Notes under the pieces: model-generated
Seen by the model: only the letters and a program-made list of their open reading frames with translations
Told to the model about the DNA's origin: nothing
The model's database searches: none
NCBI GenBank assembly: GCA_003542015.1
Contig: DPLL01000164.1
Span: forward strand, 1-5,077
Length of the DNA: 5,077 nucleotides
Origin: Microcoleaceae cyanobacterium UBA9251
Lineage (GTDB): Bacteria; Cyanobacteriota; Cyanobacteriia; Cyanobacteriales; Microcoleaceae
Reading direction: 5' to 3'
Translations under genes and position numbers: made by a program
Shown: piece by piece, positions 1 through 5,077 of the stretch
How positions within the stretch are numbered: position 1 is the stretch's first letter
How the letters are laid out: each line of letters opens with the position of its first letter

Positions 1-111
1 CATTTTCAATGGATGTGGTTGAGTTCCGTTATTTGGCCGTGGCGGGCGTTGATTTTAATTAAGTGGATTTATTTAATTTCATAAAAAAACTCGGTAAAAG
101 TTTGCACAACT
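1..111. other. Spacer downstream of the phosphatase gene, window edge
   Basis: This 111-bp AT-rich stretch follows the phosphatase stop codon. It contains the palindrome TTAATTAA (55-62) and a candidate terminator (83-103). Two plus-strand frames are open from the left edge. One ends at TAA 82-84 (27 codons, strongly hydrophobic and Trp-rich, like a membrane-protein tail). The other ends at TAA 60-62 (19 codons). Either could be the 3' end of a gene converging from the left, but they overlap each other and both are too short to choose between. A minus-strand ATG sits exactly at 3-1 and could be a start cut by the edge. I see no firm gene here. Confidence 0.4.
83..103 (-). terminator. Candidate weak Rho-independent terminator after the phosphatase gene
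   Basis: Read on the minus strand, a 5-bp stem AAACT/AGTTT encloses the 7-nt loop TTTACCG, and the 3' arm runs directly into a T-tract (seven T in all at 89-83, three of them in the stem). It begins 8 nt beyond the phosphatase stop codon TAG (114-112). The stem is short and AT-rich, so folding energy would be poor. Position and T-tract are right for a terminator; the strength is doubtful. Confidence 0.35.
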
Positions 112-2334
112 CTAAAATCGAGATGCCCCTACCTGGGCCCGAATCACAATGGCTGTGATATTGTCGTGACCGTTGTGTTTGTTGCCTAGCTCTATTAACT
201 TAGCAACTCCTTGCTCCAAATCAGCTTGTGGTTGCAAGAGGGGTTCGAGGTCGGTCTGCCAGTACGTTTCCAACAAATTATTGTCTGTTAGACCGTCGGA
301 GGCCAAAATCAACAAAGTATCCTCGCACAAGTCGAAAAACTGCAAGTCGGGCTGGAGAAAATTACTGTCTCGTGGGCCGAGGGCTTGAGTCAGTTGATAG
401 GCGTCGGGGCGGGAATAGGCAGTTTCCGGGTCAACCCCGCGCTGAATCTCCCGCTGGCCTACTTCGTGGTCTGAGGTGATTTGTTCCAGGGTTTGTCCCT
501 TTCTGAGTCGGTAGAGACGGCTGTCGCCGACGTGGGCTACGGCGAATTTTGTGTCTTGAACTAAGACTGCGACAAGAGTTGTACCCATGCGGCCGCTGCC
601 GGAACGGCAGTCTTTTTGGTTGATTTCAAAGATGGCTTGGTTGGCTAATAAAACTCCCTCGCGGATGGTTTCTGCGGTCGGCAGTTGATTTTCCCAACTG
701 GTGAGAAAGAATTCTCTGAGGGTTTCAGCGGCTAATTGACTGGCTATTTCGCCACCATCGTGTCCGCCCATACCGTCGCAGAGAATGTATAGCCCTTTGC
801 TGTGGCAGATGGGACCGAAGGATGTTTCGAGCTTGTTGATTTGAGTCCAGATGCTGAAAAAGTCCTCGTTGTGGTCGCGCTGGATTCCGACATTGGTGTG
901 GCCTGCGTCTTCCAAGCGGTACATCTGCACGGGCATGGGCTGGGTTAAGACTTCGCCAGAGTCGGGGGTCAGCAAGTCGGGGCTGCCAAATTGGAAGCGT
1001 GTCGGGGTGGATGTTGCTACTGGTGAGGGTTGGAGTTTGAGGGGGATGGTCTCTAGGCGCGATCGCAATTCTTGTATTGTTTGGATCTCGCCTCTGTACA
1101 ATTCTTGCAGCAGTTCGAGCAATGGGCCAAACTGAGTGCGATCGGACTGGTTAAATATCACCCGCCACAATTGCCCCAAATCTACCAGTTGCAGGTCTGA
1201 GTCGGCGGGTTCTGGATACAGACGTTGCAGCAGCAAAGAGGCTAAAGAGAAGGAAGAGTCGGGGTTGACCCGCAAATTTGTCAGTTCCAGCAAACTTTGG
1301 CGACAGCGCCAGGGTTCTAGGGCTGCCCACAGTTCTGTCATTTCGTGCAGCCAGTATAAAATTTGCTGGGTAGAAGTTTCGGGTTGACTCCACCGGTCTA
1401 TGAGCAGTGGCCAGTGGGAGCAGTCTTCTAACAGCAGCACTGCTTGTTCGTTTTCTAACCAGCTATCGTGAATGACTGGCAGGTTTTGGGAGAATTCCCA
1501 GCGGAGAGCTAGATAAGGTTCGGCTATGCCAAGGCATAGCTTTGCTAGGGCGGAATCGGTCAAGTTTTCTCCTGGTTGTATTGCTGCTCTGTAGGGGGAG
1601 GCTCCTTTGGCGAAGCTGGCTGAATTTGCTGCTAGGAGGGCTTTGAGGGGTGACATTTGCAGCGGCTGACAGTCCAATACTGCTACGGCTAATGTGTCTG
1701 AGGGTTTTCTCGGTGGCAGGGTTTCTAGGAGTTGGTAGCGCTGCTGGCTGTCTAGATAGGTTCCGGCTGGCTGGGAAGGGATTAAATCTTCGGAGTTGGG
1801 GACGGGGAATTCTTGCTGGTTGGCGATCGGCTCTGGGGCGGTTGTGAAATTGCTTTCAGATCGGGTTATTTGGCTGTCTAGTGCTGTAGTATTGCTTTTT
1901 TGGTCTGTTTGAAAGGATGCGGGGTCGATCGCGCTGACGGCTGCCACAGCGTCGATTTCTGGGCTGCTGCATTCGTCGATTGGTGGTTGAGCTGGTGGTG
2001 CGACTGCTGTTGGGGGTTCGGCTGGGGTGGTTATTTCTGTTTGAATTGCGTCTGTTATGGGTTCAATGGAGTTGGCTATGGGGGTGCTTTCTGGAACAAT
2101 GTCTGGTTTTTGTTGAAATTCGTCGGCCCTGACTGTTGGCAAATTCGATCGACCGAAAATAATTGCTTGCCAGACTTGACCTGTTGCGGTGCCACAATTC
2201 TGACATAATGCGGCGCTAACGGCGACTTGGGTGCCGCATTGGTGACAAGATTTGTATGTTAGGGAATTTCCGCATTGTTGACAAAACTTGTGTTGATTGG
2301 GATTTTCAAACTGGCAGTGGGGACAGAGGAGCAT
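112..2334 (-). CDS. PP2C-family (PPM) Ser/Thr protein phosphatase with N-terminal double zinc ribbon and kinase-like middle region
   Basis: A metal-dependent phosphatase predicted to remove phosphate from Ser/Thr residues of cytoplasmic proteins; 740 residues, no signal peptide or membrane segment seen. Domains in order: two Cys4 zinc ribbons (C4/C7/C18/C21 and C30/C33/C44/C47); a Pro/Ala/Thr-rich, probably disordered linker (about 60-195); a region about 198-430 resembling a degenerate protein kinase; a short linker; and the PP2C domain (about 473-735). The PP2C motifs are intact: RDHNED (486-491), DGMGGH (520-525), GTTL (584-587), VGDSR (602-606), SDG (679-681) and GHDNIT (722-727). These include the usual Mn/Mg-binding aspartates (D491, D520, D680, D724) and the phosphate-contacting Arg (R486), so it should be active. 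Bacterial minimal PP2Cs are about 240-260 residues, so roughly 470 residues are extra. The start is supported because the first ribbon begins at residue 4; no Shine-Dalgarno sequence precedes it, and the DNA there is pyrimidine-rich on the coding strand. Substrate unknown. The PP2C call is very secure; the middle-domain call is inference. Confidence 0.95.
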   Translation of the reverse strand: MLLCPHCQFENPNQHKFCQQCGNSLTYKSCHQCGTQVAVSAALCQNCGTATGQVWQAIIFGRSNLPTVRADEFQQKPDIVPESTPIANSIEPITDAIQTEITTPAEPPTAVAPPAQPPIDECSSPEIDAVAAVSAIDPASFQTDQKSNTTALDSQITRSESNFTTAPEPIANQQEFPVPNSEDLIPSQPAGTYLDSQQRYQLLETLPPRKPSDTLAVAVLDCQPLQMSPLKALLAANSASFAKGASPYRAAIQPGENLTDSALAKLCLGIAEPYLALRWEFSQNLPVIHDSWLENEQAVLLLEDCSHWPLLIDRWSQPETSTQQILYWLHEMTELWAALEPWRCRQSLLELTNLRVNPDSSFSLASLLLQRLYPEPADSDLQLVDLGQLWRVIFNQSDRTQFGPLLELLQELYRGEIQTIQELRSRLETIPLKLQPSPVATSTPTRFQFGSPDLLTPDSGEVLTQPMPVQMYRLEDAGHTNVGIQRDHNEDFFSIWTQINKLETSFGPICHSKGLYILCDGMGGHDGGEIASQLAAETLREFFLTSWENQLPTAETIREGVLLANQAIFEINQKDCRSGSGRMGTTLVAVLVQDTKFAVAHVGDSRLYRLRKGQTLEQITSDHEVGQREIQRGVDPETAYSRPDAYQLTQALGPRDSNFLQPDLQFFDLCEDTLLILASDGLTDNNLLETYWQTDLEPLLQPQADLEQGVAKLIELGNKHNGHDNITAIVIRAQVGASRF
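1059..1066. repeat. HIP1 octamer, copy 1
   Basis: GCGATCGC, the highly iterated palindrome of many cyanobacterial genomes. Here it is read as part of the LRSR codons (residues 423-426) near the end of the kinase-like region of the phosphatase. Confidence 0.9.
1523..1540. repeat. 18-bp near-perfect palindrome inside the phosphatase gene
   Basis: GCTATGCC (1523-1530), a 2-nt spacer AA, and its exact reverse complement GGCATAGC (1533-1540). It lies inside the kinase-like region of the phosphatase, encoding part of the segment KLCLGIAE around residues 265-272. An 8-bp perfect arm with so short a spacer is unlikely in ordinary coding sequence. Small dispersed palindromic elements that insert within genes are known in filamentous cyanobacteria; whether this is one needs a genome-wide copy count. 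In RNA a two-base loop is too tight, so the closing pair would open. Confidence 0.6.
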
Positions 2335-2341
2335 AGGGGTT

Positions 2342-2411
2342 AAGGAAGAAGGAAGTTCAGCAACGGATTCTGTAACGGATGTAACGGATGTAACGGATTG
2401 AAGGAAGAAGG
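2342..2411. repeat. Short direct-repeat cluster: AAGGAAGAAGG pair flanking a triple GTAACGGAT array
   Basis: Plus strand: AAGGAAGAAGG at 2342-2352 and again at 2401-2411. Between them are three perfect tandem copies of the 9-mer GTAACGGAT (2372-2380, 2381-2389, 2390-2398), preceded by a diverged copy with the core ACGGAT at 2363-2368. The second AAGGAAGAAGG is also followed by TTC and ACGGA, matching what follows the first copy, so a larger unit of about 25 bp seems to have been duplicated before the 9-mer expanded. This lies in the likely leader of the phosphatase mRNA. No function can be assigned from sequence; slippage-generated repeats of this size are common between genes in filamentous cyanobacteria. 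Confidence 0.85.
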
Positions 2412-2457
2412 CTCTTCGACGGAGTTTAGGAACTGCGTCAGTAAGAAGGGAGATGTA

Positions 2458-2463
2458 ATAATA
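2458..2463 (-). promoter_or_regulatory. Weak -10-like box upstream of the phosphatase gene
   Basis: Minus strand TATTAT, one mismatch from TATAAT. A recognisable -35 hexamer is absent; the nearest sequence at suitable spacing is TCTTAA (2485-2480), which falls within the inverted repeat. If used, the phosphatase transcript would start near 2450 and carry a leader of over 100 nt containing the repeat cluster. Such boxes are frequent by chance in AT-rich spacers. Confidence 0.2.
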
Positions 2464-2476
2464 GCAAGAGTTTCAG

Positions 2477-2497
2477 CGATTAAGAGTGTCTTAAGCG
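2477..2497 (-). other. Inverted repeat after recJ
   Basis: TTAAGA (2480-2485), loop GTG, TCTTAA (2489-2494), extended by two more base pairs (2477-2478 with 2496-2497) across one mismatch. It lies 27-47 nt beyond the recJ stop codon. No T-tract follows on the minus strand, so it is not a convincing intrinsic terminator. It could stabilise the recJ 3' end, bind a regulator, or be chance. Confidence 0.3.
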
Positions 2498-2523
2498 TGG
2501 AGAAGTTTGCTATGACTTCTATT

Positions 2524-5077
2524 TTAAAAGGGAATTGCTGTAGAATCTTCTGGGAAAAAAGTCTCTCTGGCGATGGATTGAATGGTGGACAGGGGTACTT
2601 CACAGAAATATTTGCGCCGGAATTGTTCTTCTGAGACTGCTGCTAGGAATTGCGGTGCCCAGTGGGCGAGTTGGGGGGAATTTGAATCGGAGAATTGGGT
2701 GGACTGGCTATCTAATAAGGGTTTGGAGATTTTTTTTCCTATGTTTTCGGTTTCGGGTTGTCTGGTGATGTGAAAAGCTCGATCGCGATAATTGACTTTG
2801 AAACCAAGATGCGTTAGGGTTTTGAATCCCAGTTGCAGGGATGTGTCGCTGATTCCGAGTTTTTGGCGGAGTTGTTGTCTGGTGACGGGTTTGCTGGTGC
2901 GGCTGAGGTATTTGGCGATGCCGATTAGTTGTTCCCAAGTTTGTACTGGGGGTACGGGTGGGGGTAATGTGTAGGCGATCGCCAGTTTTTGTTGATTGTG
3001 CTGTGCTTGTCTAAACCAGATCCGCATTTCATCCCAGCTTGTGGGGCATTCTTTGAGGACGAGGGAGTTTTGGCGATCGCATATTTCTGAAGAATCAATT
3101 AGATTTTCAACTGGCATTTGAGATACTAAGTTTTTGCTGGCTGCTAATAACTCTTCATCGTTATTTCTATTGCGCCAGTCTACAATCCAATCTATTTGAT
3201 GGGTCGGGTTGATTTGGTTTTCGACCTTGCGGGAACGCACTGCTATCAGCCGCACTTCATATTTTTTTTCATATGTATTAAAGTCTAGTTCCACTACAGC
3301 GTCACACCGACCTTGAGGAATCTCATCTTGATAATGTCCCCACCAAATCCCGCGAAATCCCCGCTCGCTAGATTCATCCCAAATTGTAAATTGTGTTTTG
3401 ATATATTCTATTTTTTGTCCTTTCAAATCTTTGATTTTTTGATTCCAAACATTCTCAAACCAGCAATTTTCAATTAGCAATTTAGGTGCAGGATTCCCCA
3501 TGCCGCAGGGTTCGAGCAATTTTAGTTCTTGAAATAAGTCTTTTCCCAACTCGGAAACACTAATTGTGAGGTCGGCTTGAACGGGGGCGGCTGTTAAACT
3601 TTCATTGCTGTACTTCTGTCGCAGTTGCTGATTGACAGCATCGGTAAATAAGGGGATGTTTTCAATGGGCAAACTCAATCCGGCGGCGAAGGGATGGCCG
3701 CCGAATCTATCCAATAAATGTGCTTGGTCTTTGACTAATTGGTAAAGGTCAATTTGATTGGCGGAACGGGCAGAACCACGGGCGATTTTAGATTTTGGAT
3801 TTTGGATTTTCGATTGGGGGAGTGTGGGTAATTCTGGGTTTAAGGACTCGACAAATTGATTTTCTGGAAGACTTTCGTTGATTTCTGCTGTTCCTTCTGT
3901 GCTGAATAAAATTACGGGGCGGCCGTATTCTTGGGCGATTTGTCCTGCTACTAATCCTAATACTCCTACGGCCCATTGGGGGTCAGCGAGGACGATAACA
4001 CTGGTGGTGGATAGGTCGATTTTGGCTAATTTTTCGGCGGCATCTTTGGCAACATCTTTTTGTAAAGATTTGCGACGAGTGTTGGCAATTTCGGTTAAAA
4101 GTGCTAGTTCTTCGCAGCGTTTTTTGTCGCGGCTGGTGAGGAGTTCTACGCAGAAGCTGGCGTCGCCTTGAATACGGCTGACGGCGTTGATTCTGGGGCC
4201 GAGTCCGAAGGAAATGTCGGTGGGGCGATCGCCATTTTTTTTGCACAGTTCGAGCAATTTTGCAACCCCCGGACGAGTGGGATTTGTTATTTGTTTTTGT
4301 AGTTGTTCTATTCCCAGTTGTGCTAGGTAGCGACAGTCTCCGGTGAGTTGGACTAAATCGGCGATTAATCCGATCGCCACTAATTCCAATAAGTCTTGTA
4401 AAGGACGCTGGGGAATATCTGGCAAAGTCTGATATAATGCTTCGATTAATTTGTAGGCTACGGCGACACCGGATAGGTGAAAGAGTTGATGATTTGAGGG
4501 AAAGTATCGGGGATTGATGATGGCTGTTGCGGGAGGGCGATCGTCCGGCAGGGTATGATGGTCAGTAATAATTATATCTATGTTTAAACTGGTGGCATAT
4601 TCGATTTCGGCGATGTTTGTACTGCCGGTATCGCAGGTGATAATTAGGCTAATTCCCGATTTTTTTAATGCGTCTATTCCGGGGATATTCAGGCCGTGAG
4701 ATTCGGTTAAACGGTTGGGAATATAATAAGTTAGTCGGTCATTTTGAGCAAAAAACTCTCCCAATCCATCCCAAAGTACGGATGTTGAGGTGATACCATC
4801 GGCATCGAAGTCTCCCCAAATTGTGACTTGTTCATTATTGTTGCGTGCTTGCTGGATTCTGTCTATCGCCCAGTTCATTTCTTGCCCAAATTCCCAGGGA
4901 GTTGCTGGTTGGTAAAGTTTGGGATTTAAGAATCCGGGTATTTGTTCGGGGTTTTGGATTCCTCTATCCCAGAGGAGTGCGGCGGCATAATTTCCAGGGA
5001 GTTCTGGTGCGTGTTTGTTGACAGCTTGGATTAGCCAAGTTGGAGGCTGGGGAGAGGGTTGAGTTTGCCAGTTTTGA
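2524..5077 (-). CDS. recJ: Single-stranded-DNA-specific 5'-3' exonuclease RecJ (5' end outside window)
   Basis: RecJ degrades single-stranded DNA 5' to 3' in recombinational repair, mismatch repair and stalled-fork processing, using Mn/Mg bound by its DHH catalytic core. The frame is open to the right edge: 66 codons precede the Met at 4878, encoding typical RecJ N-terminal sequence (LLWDRGI, FLNPKLY), so that Met is not the start and probably only a few codons are missing. Counting from the Met at 4878: DFDAD (23-27), CDTG (82-85), DHH (106-108), AIGLIAD (168-174), GPRINAVSR (228-236), a DHHA1 half with GSARS (368-372) and FGGHPFAAG (392-400), then an OB-type domain (about 435-550). All catalytic aspartates and histidines are present. 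A tail of about 230 residues follows, including a winged-helix-like segment (about 647-705) and a terminal SEEQFRRKYF motif region. At 850 residues or more it is much longer than E. coli RecJ (577). Odd points: a repeat-derived insert at 331-365 and three A8 tracts in the coding strand. Confidence 0.96.
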   Translation of the reverse strand, partial: QNWQTQPSPQPPTWLIQAVNKHAPELPGNYAAALLWDRGIQNPEQIPGFLNPKLYQPATPWEFGQEMNWAIDRIQQARNNNEQVTIWGDFDADGITSTSVLWDGLGEFFAQNDRLTYYIPNRLTESHGLNIPGIDALKKSGISLIITCDTGSTNIAEIEYATSLNIDIIITDHHTLPDDRPPATAIINPRYFPSNHQLFHLSGVAVAYKLIEALYQTLPDIPQRPLQDLLELVAIGLIADLVQLTGDCRYLAQLGIEQLQKQITNPTRPGVAKLLELCKKNGDRPTDISFGLGPRINAVSRIQGDASFCVELLTSRDKKRCEELALLTEIANTRRKSLQKDVAKDAAEKLAKIDLSTTSVIVLADPQWAVGVLGLVAGQIAQEYGRPVILFSTEGTAEINESLPENQFVESLNPELPTLPQSKIQNPKSKIARGSARSANQIDLYQLVKDQAHLLDRFGGHPFAAGLSLPIENIPLFTDAVNQQLRQKYSNESLTAAPVQADLTISVSELGKDLFQELKLLEPCGMGNPAPKLLIENCWFENVWNQKIKDLKGQKIEYIKTQFTIWDESSERGFRGIWWGHYQDEIPQGRCDAVVELDFNTYEKKYEVRLIAVRSRKVENQINPTHQIDWIVDWRNRNNDEELLAASKNLVSQMPVENLIDSSEICDRQNSLVLKECPTSWDEMRIWFRQAQHNQQKLAIAYTLPPPVPPVQTWEQLIGIAKYLSRTSKPVTRQQLRQKLGISDTSLQLGFKTLTHLGFKVNYRDRAFHITRQPETENIGKKISKPLLDSQSTQFSDSNSPQLAHWAPQFLAAVSEEQFRRKYFCEVPLSTIQSIARETFFPEDSTAIPF
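2975..2982. repeat. HIP1 octamer, copy 2
   Basis: GCGATCGC extended to the 10-bp palindrome GGCGATCGCC (2974-2983); it encodes LAIA in the C-terminal extension of RecJ. Confidence 0.9.
3073..3080. repeat. HIP1 octamer, copy 3
   Basis: GCGATCGC read as CDR in RecJ, only 90 bp from copy 2, both within the C-terminal extension. Confidence 0.9.
3784..3818. repeat. Heptanucleotide tandem repeat (GATTTTN) translated within recJ
   Basis: Plus strand: GATTTTA (3784-3790), GATTTTG (3791-3797), GATTTTG (3798-3804), GATTTTC (3805-3811), then a decayed fifth unit GATTGGG. This is the kind of short tandemly repeated sequence common between genes in filamentous cyanobacteria. Because 7 is not a multiple of 3, the reading cycles through all three phases every 21 bp, giving a seven-residue protein period (SKIQNPK, then SKI). 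The block is read in frame without a stop on the recJ strand. Confidence 0.85.
3784..3888 (-). other. Linker insert in RecJ before the GSARS motif
   Basis: Residues 331-365 (from the Met at 4878) separate the strand VILFSTEG from the conserved ARGSARS segment. In RecJ these are normally close together, so about 35 residues look inserted. The composition is Glu/Asn/Pro/Ser/Gln-rich with no hydrophobic pattern, suggesting an exposed loop. The last ten residues, SKIQNPKSKI, are the translation of a heptanucleotide repeat. The extent of the insert rests on remembered family layout, not on an alignment. Confidence 0.6.
4225..4232. repeat. HIP1 octamer, copy 4
   Basis: GCGATCGC within GGCGATCGCC (4224-4233), encoding GDR between the DHH core and the GPRINAVSR motif. 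It directly abuts the A8 tract at 4235-4242. Confidence 0.9.

Larger units (their letters stand above)
2335..2523 (-). other. Spacer between recJ and the phosphatase gene
   Basis: 189 bp between the recJ stop codon and the phosphatase start. From the recJ side it contains an inverted repeat (2477-2497), a TATTAT box (2458-2463), and a repeat cluster (2342-2411) that reaches to within 8 nt of the phosphatase start. No Shine-Dalgarno sequence is visible before the phosphatase ATG: the coding-strand bases just upstream are almost all pyrimidines followed by TTAACCCCT. The spacer is too long for tight translational coupling but would allow read-through from recJ. Confidence 0.6.

Noticed and set aside
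1..84. Plus-strand open frame with a hydrophobic Trp-rich tail ending at TAA 82-84
   Set aside because: Only 27 codons, edge-truncated, and a second overlapping plus-strand frame (ending at 62) is equally open, so neither can be called a gene.
1900..2208. 102-codon plus-strand frame rich in Trp, Cys and Gly
   Set aside because: Antisense shadow of the Pro/Ala/Thr-rich linker of the phosphatase; the biased composition follows from that linker.
2342..2411. CRISPR-like array
   Set aside because: Units are 9 bp with no unique spacers between them; these are simple tandem and direct repeats.
2340..2603. 87-codon minus-strand open frame overlapping the recJ end and abutting the phosphatase start
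   Set aside because: Its first two thirds are recJ in another frame and its end is the translation of the spacer repeats (HPLHPL). It has no domain signal.
3983..4246. 87-codon minus-strand frame rich in Arg, beginning at a GTG next to the A8 tract
   Set aside because: It is the -1 shadow of recJ, of a composition expected from out-of-frame reading; no motif or ribosome-binding site.
3513..4258. Recurring TTCGAGCAATTTT (3513-3525 and 4246-4258)
   Set aside because: Both copies encode Leu-Leu-Glu in recJ with the same codons; coding coincidence is enough to explain them.
4876..4878. ATG at 4878 as the recJ start
   Set aside because: The frame continues open upstream to the window edge and encodes typical RecJ N-terminal residues, so the true start lies outside the window.

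Overview
This window most likely comes from a filamentous cyanobacterium, plausibly an Oscillatoria/Microcoleus/Phormidium-type organism. The evidence is four perfect copies of the HIP1 octamer GCGATCGC in about 5 kb, moderate GC content, GATTTTG-type heptanucleotide and AAGGAAG-type short tandem repeats of the kind scattered through such genomes, and two proteins whose architectures look cyanobacterial. The assignment below the phylum level is an inference from repeat style only.

Layout. Both convincing genes lie on the minus strand. At the right is recJ, the single-stranded-DNA-specific 5'-3' exonuclease. It runs off the right edge, so the first few codons are missing; the reading frame is open to position 5077, well past the internal Met at 4878, and the upstream residues look like genuine RecJ N-terminus. 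A 189-bp spacer (2335-2523) follows. It holds an inverted repeat, a weak promoter-like box and a compact cluster of short direct repeats that ends just before the next start codon. The second gene (112-2334) encodes a 740-residue multidomain protein: two Cys4 zinc ribbons, a Pro/Ala/Thr-rich linker, a degenerate kinase-like middle region and a complete PP2C (PPM) Ser/Thr phosphatase domain. Positions 1-111 hold a candidate terminator for the phosphatase gene and otherwise no firmly supported gene.

Function. RecJ acts in recombinational repair, mismatch repair and replication-fork processing. The phosphatase is a soluble signalling enzyme that would reverse Ser/Thr phosphorylation. The two genes are co-directional and could share a transcript, but nothing in the sequence links their biochemistry.

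Most interesting. Repeated DNA appears to have colonised both genes and the spacer: a heptanucleotide tandem repeat is translated inside RecJ in a linker before a conserved motif; an 18-bp near-perfect palindrome lies within the phosphatase coding region; and a triple 9-bp repeat lies in the phosphatase leader. The zinc ribbon / pseudokinase-like / PP2C fusion is the best candidate for under-described biology. I found no CRISPR array, transposase, tRNA, rRNA or defence system.
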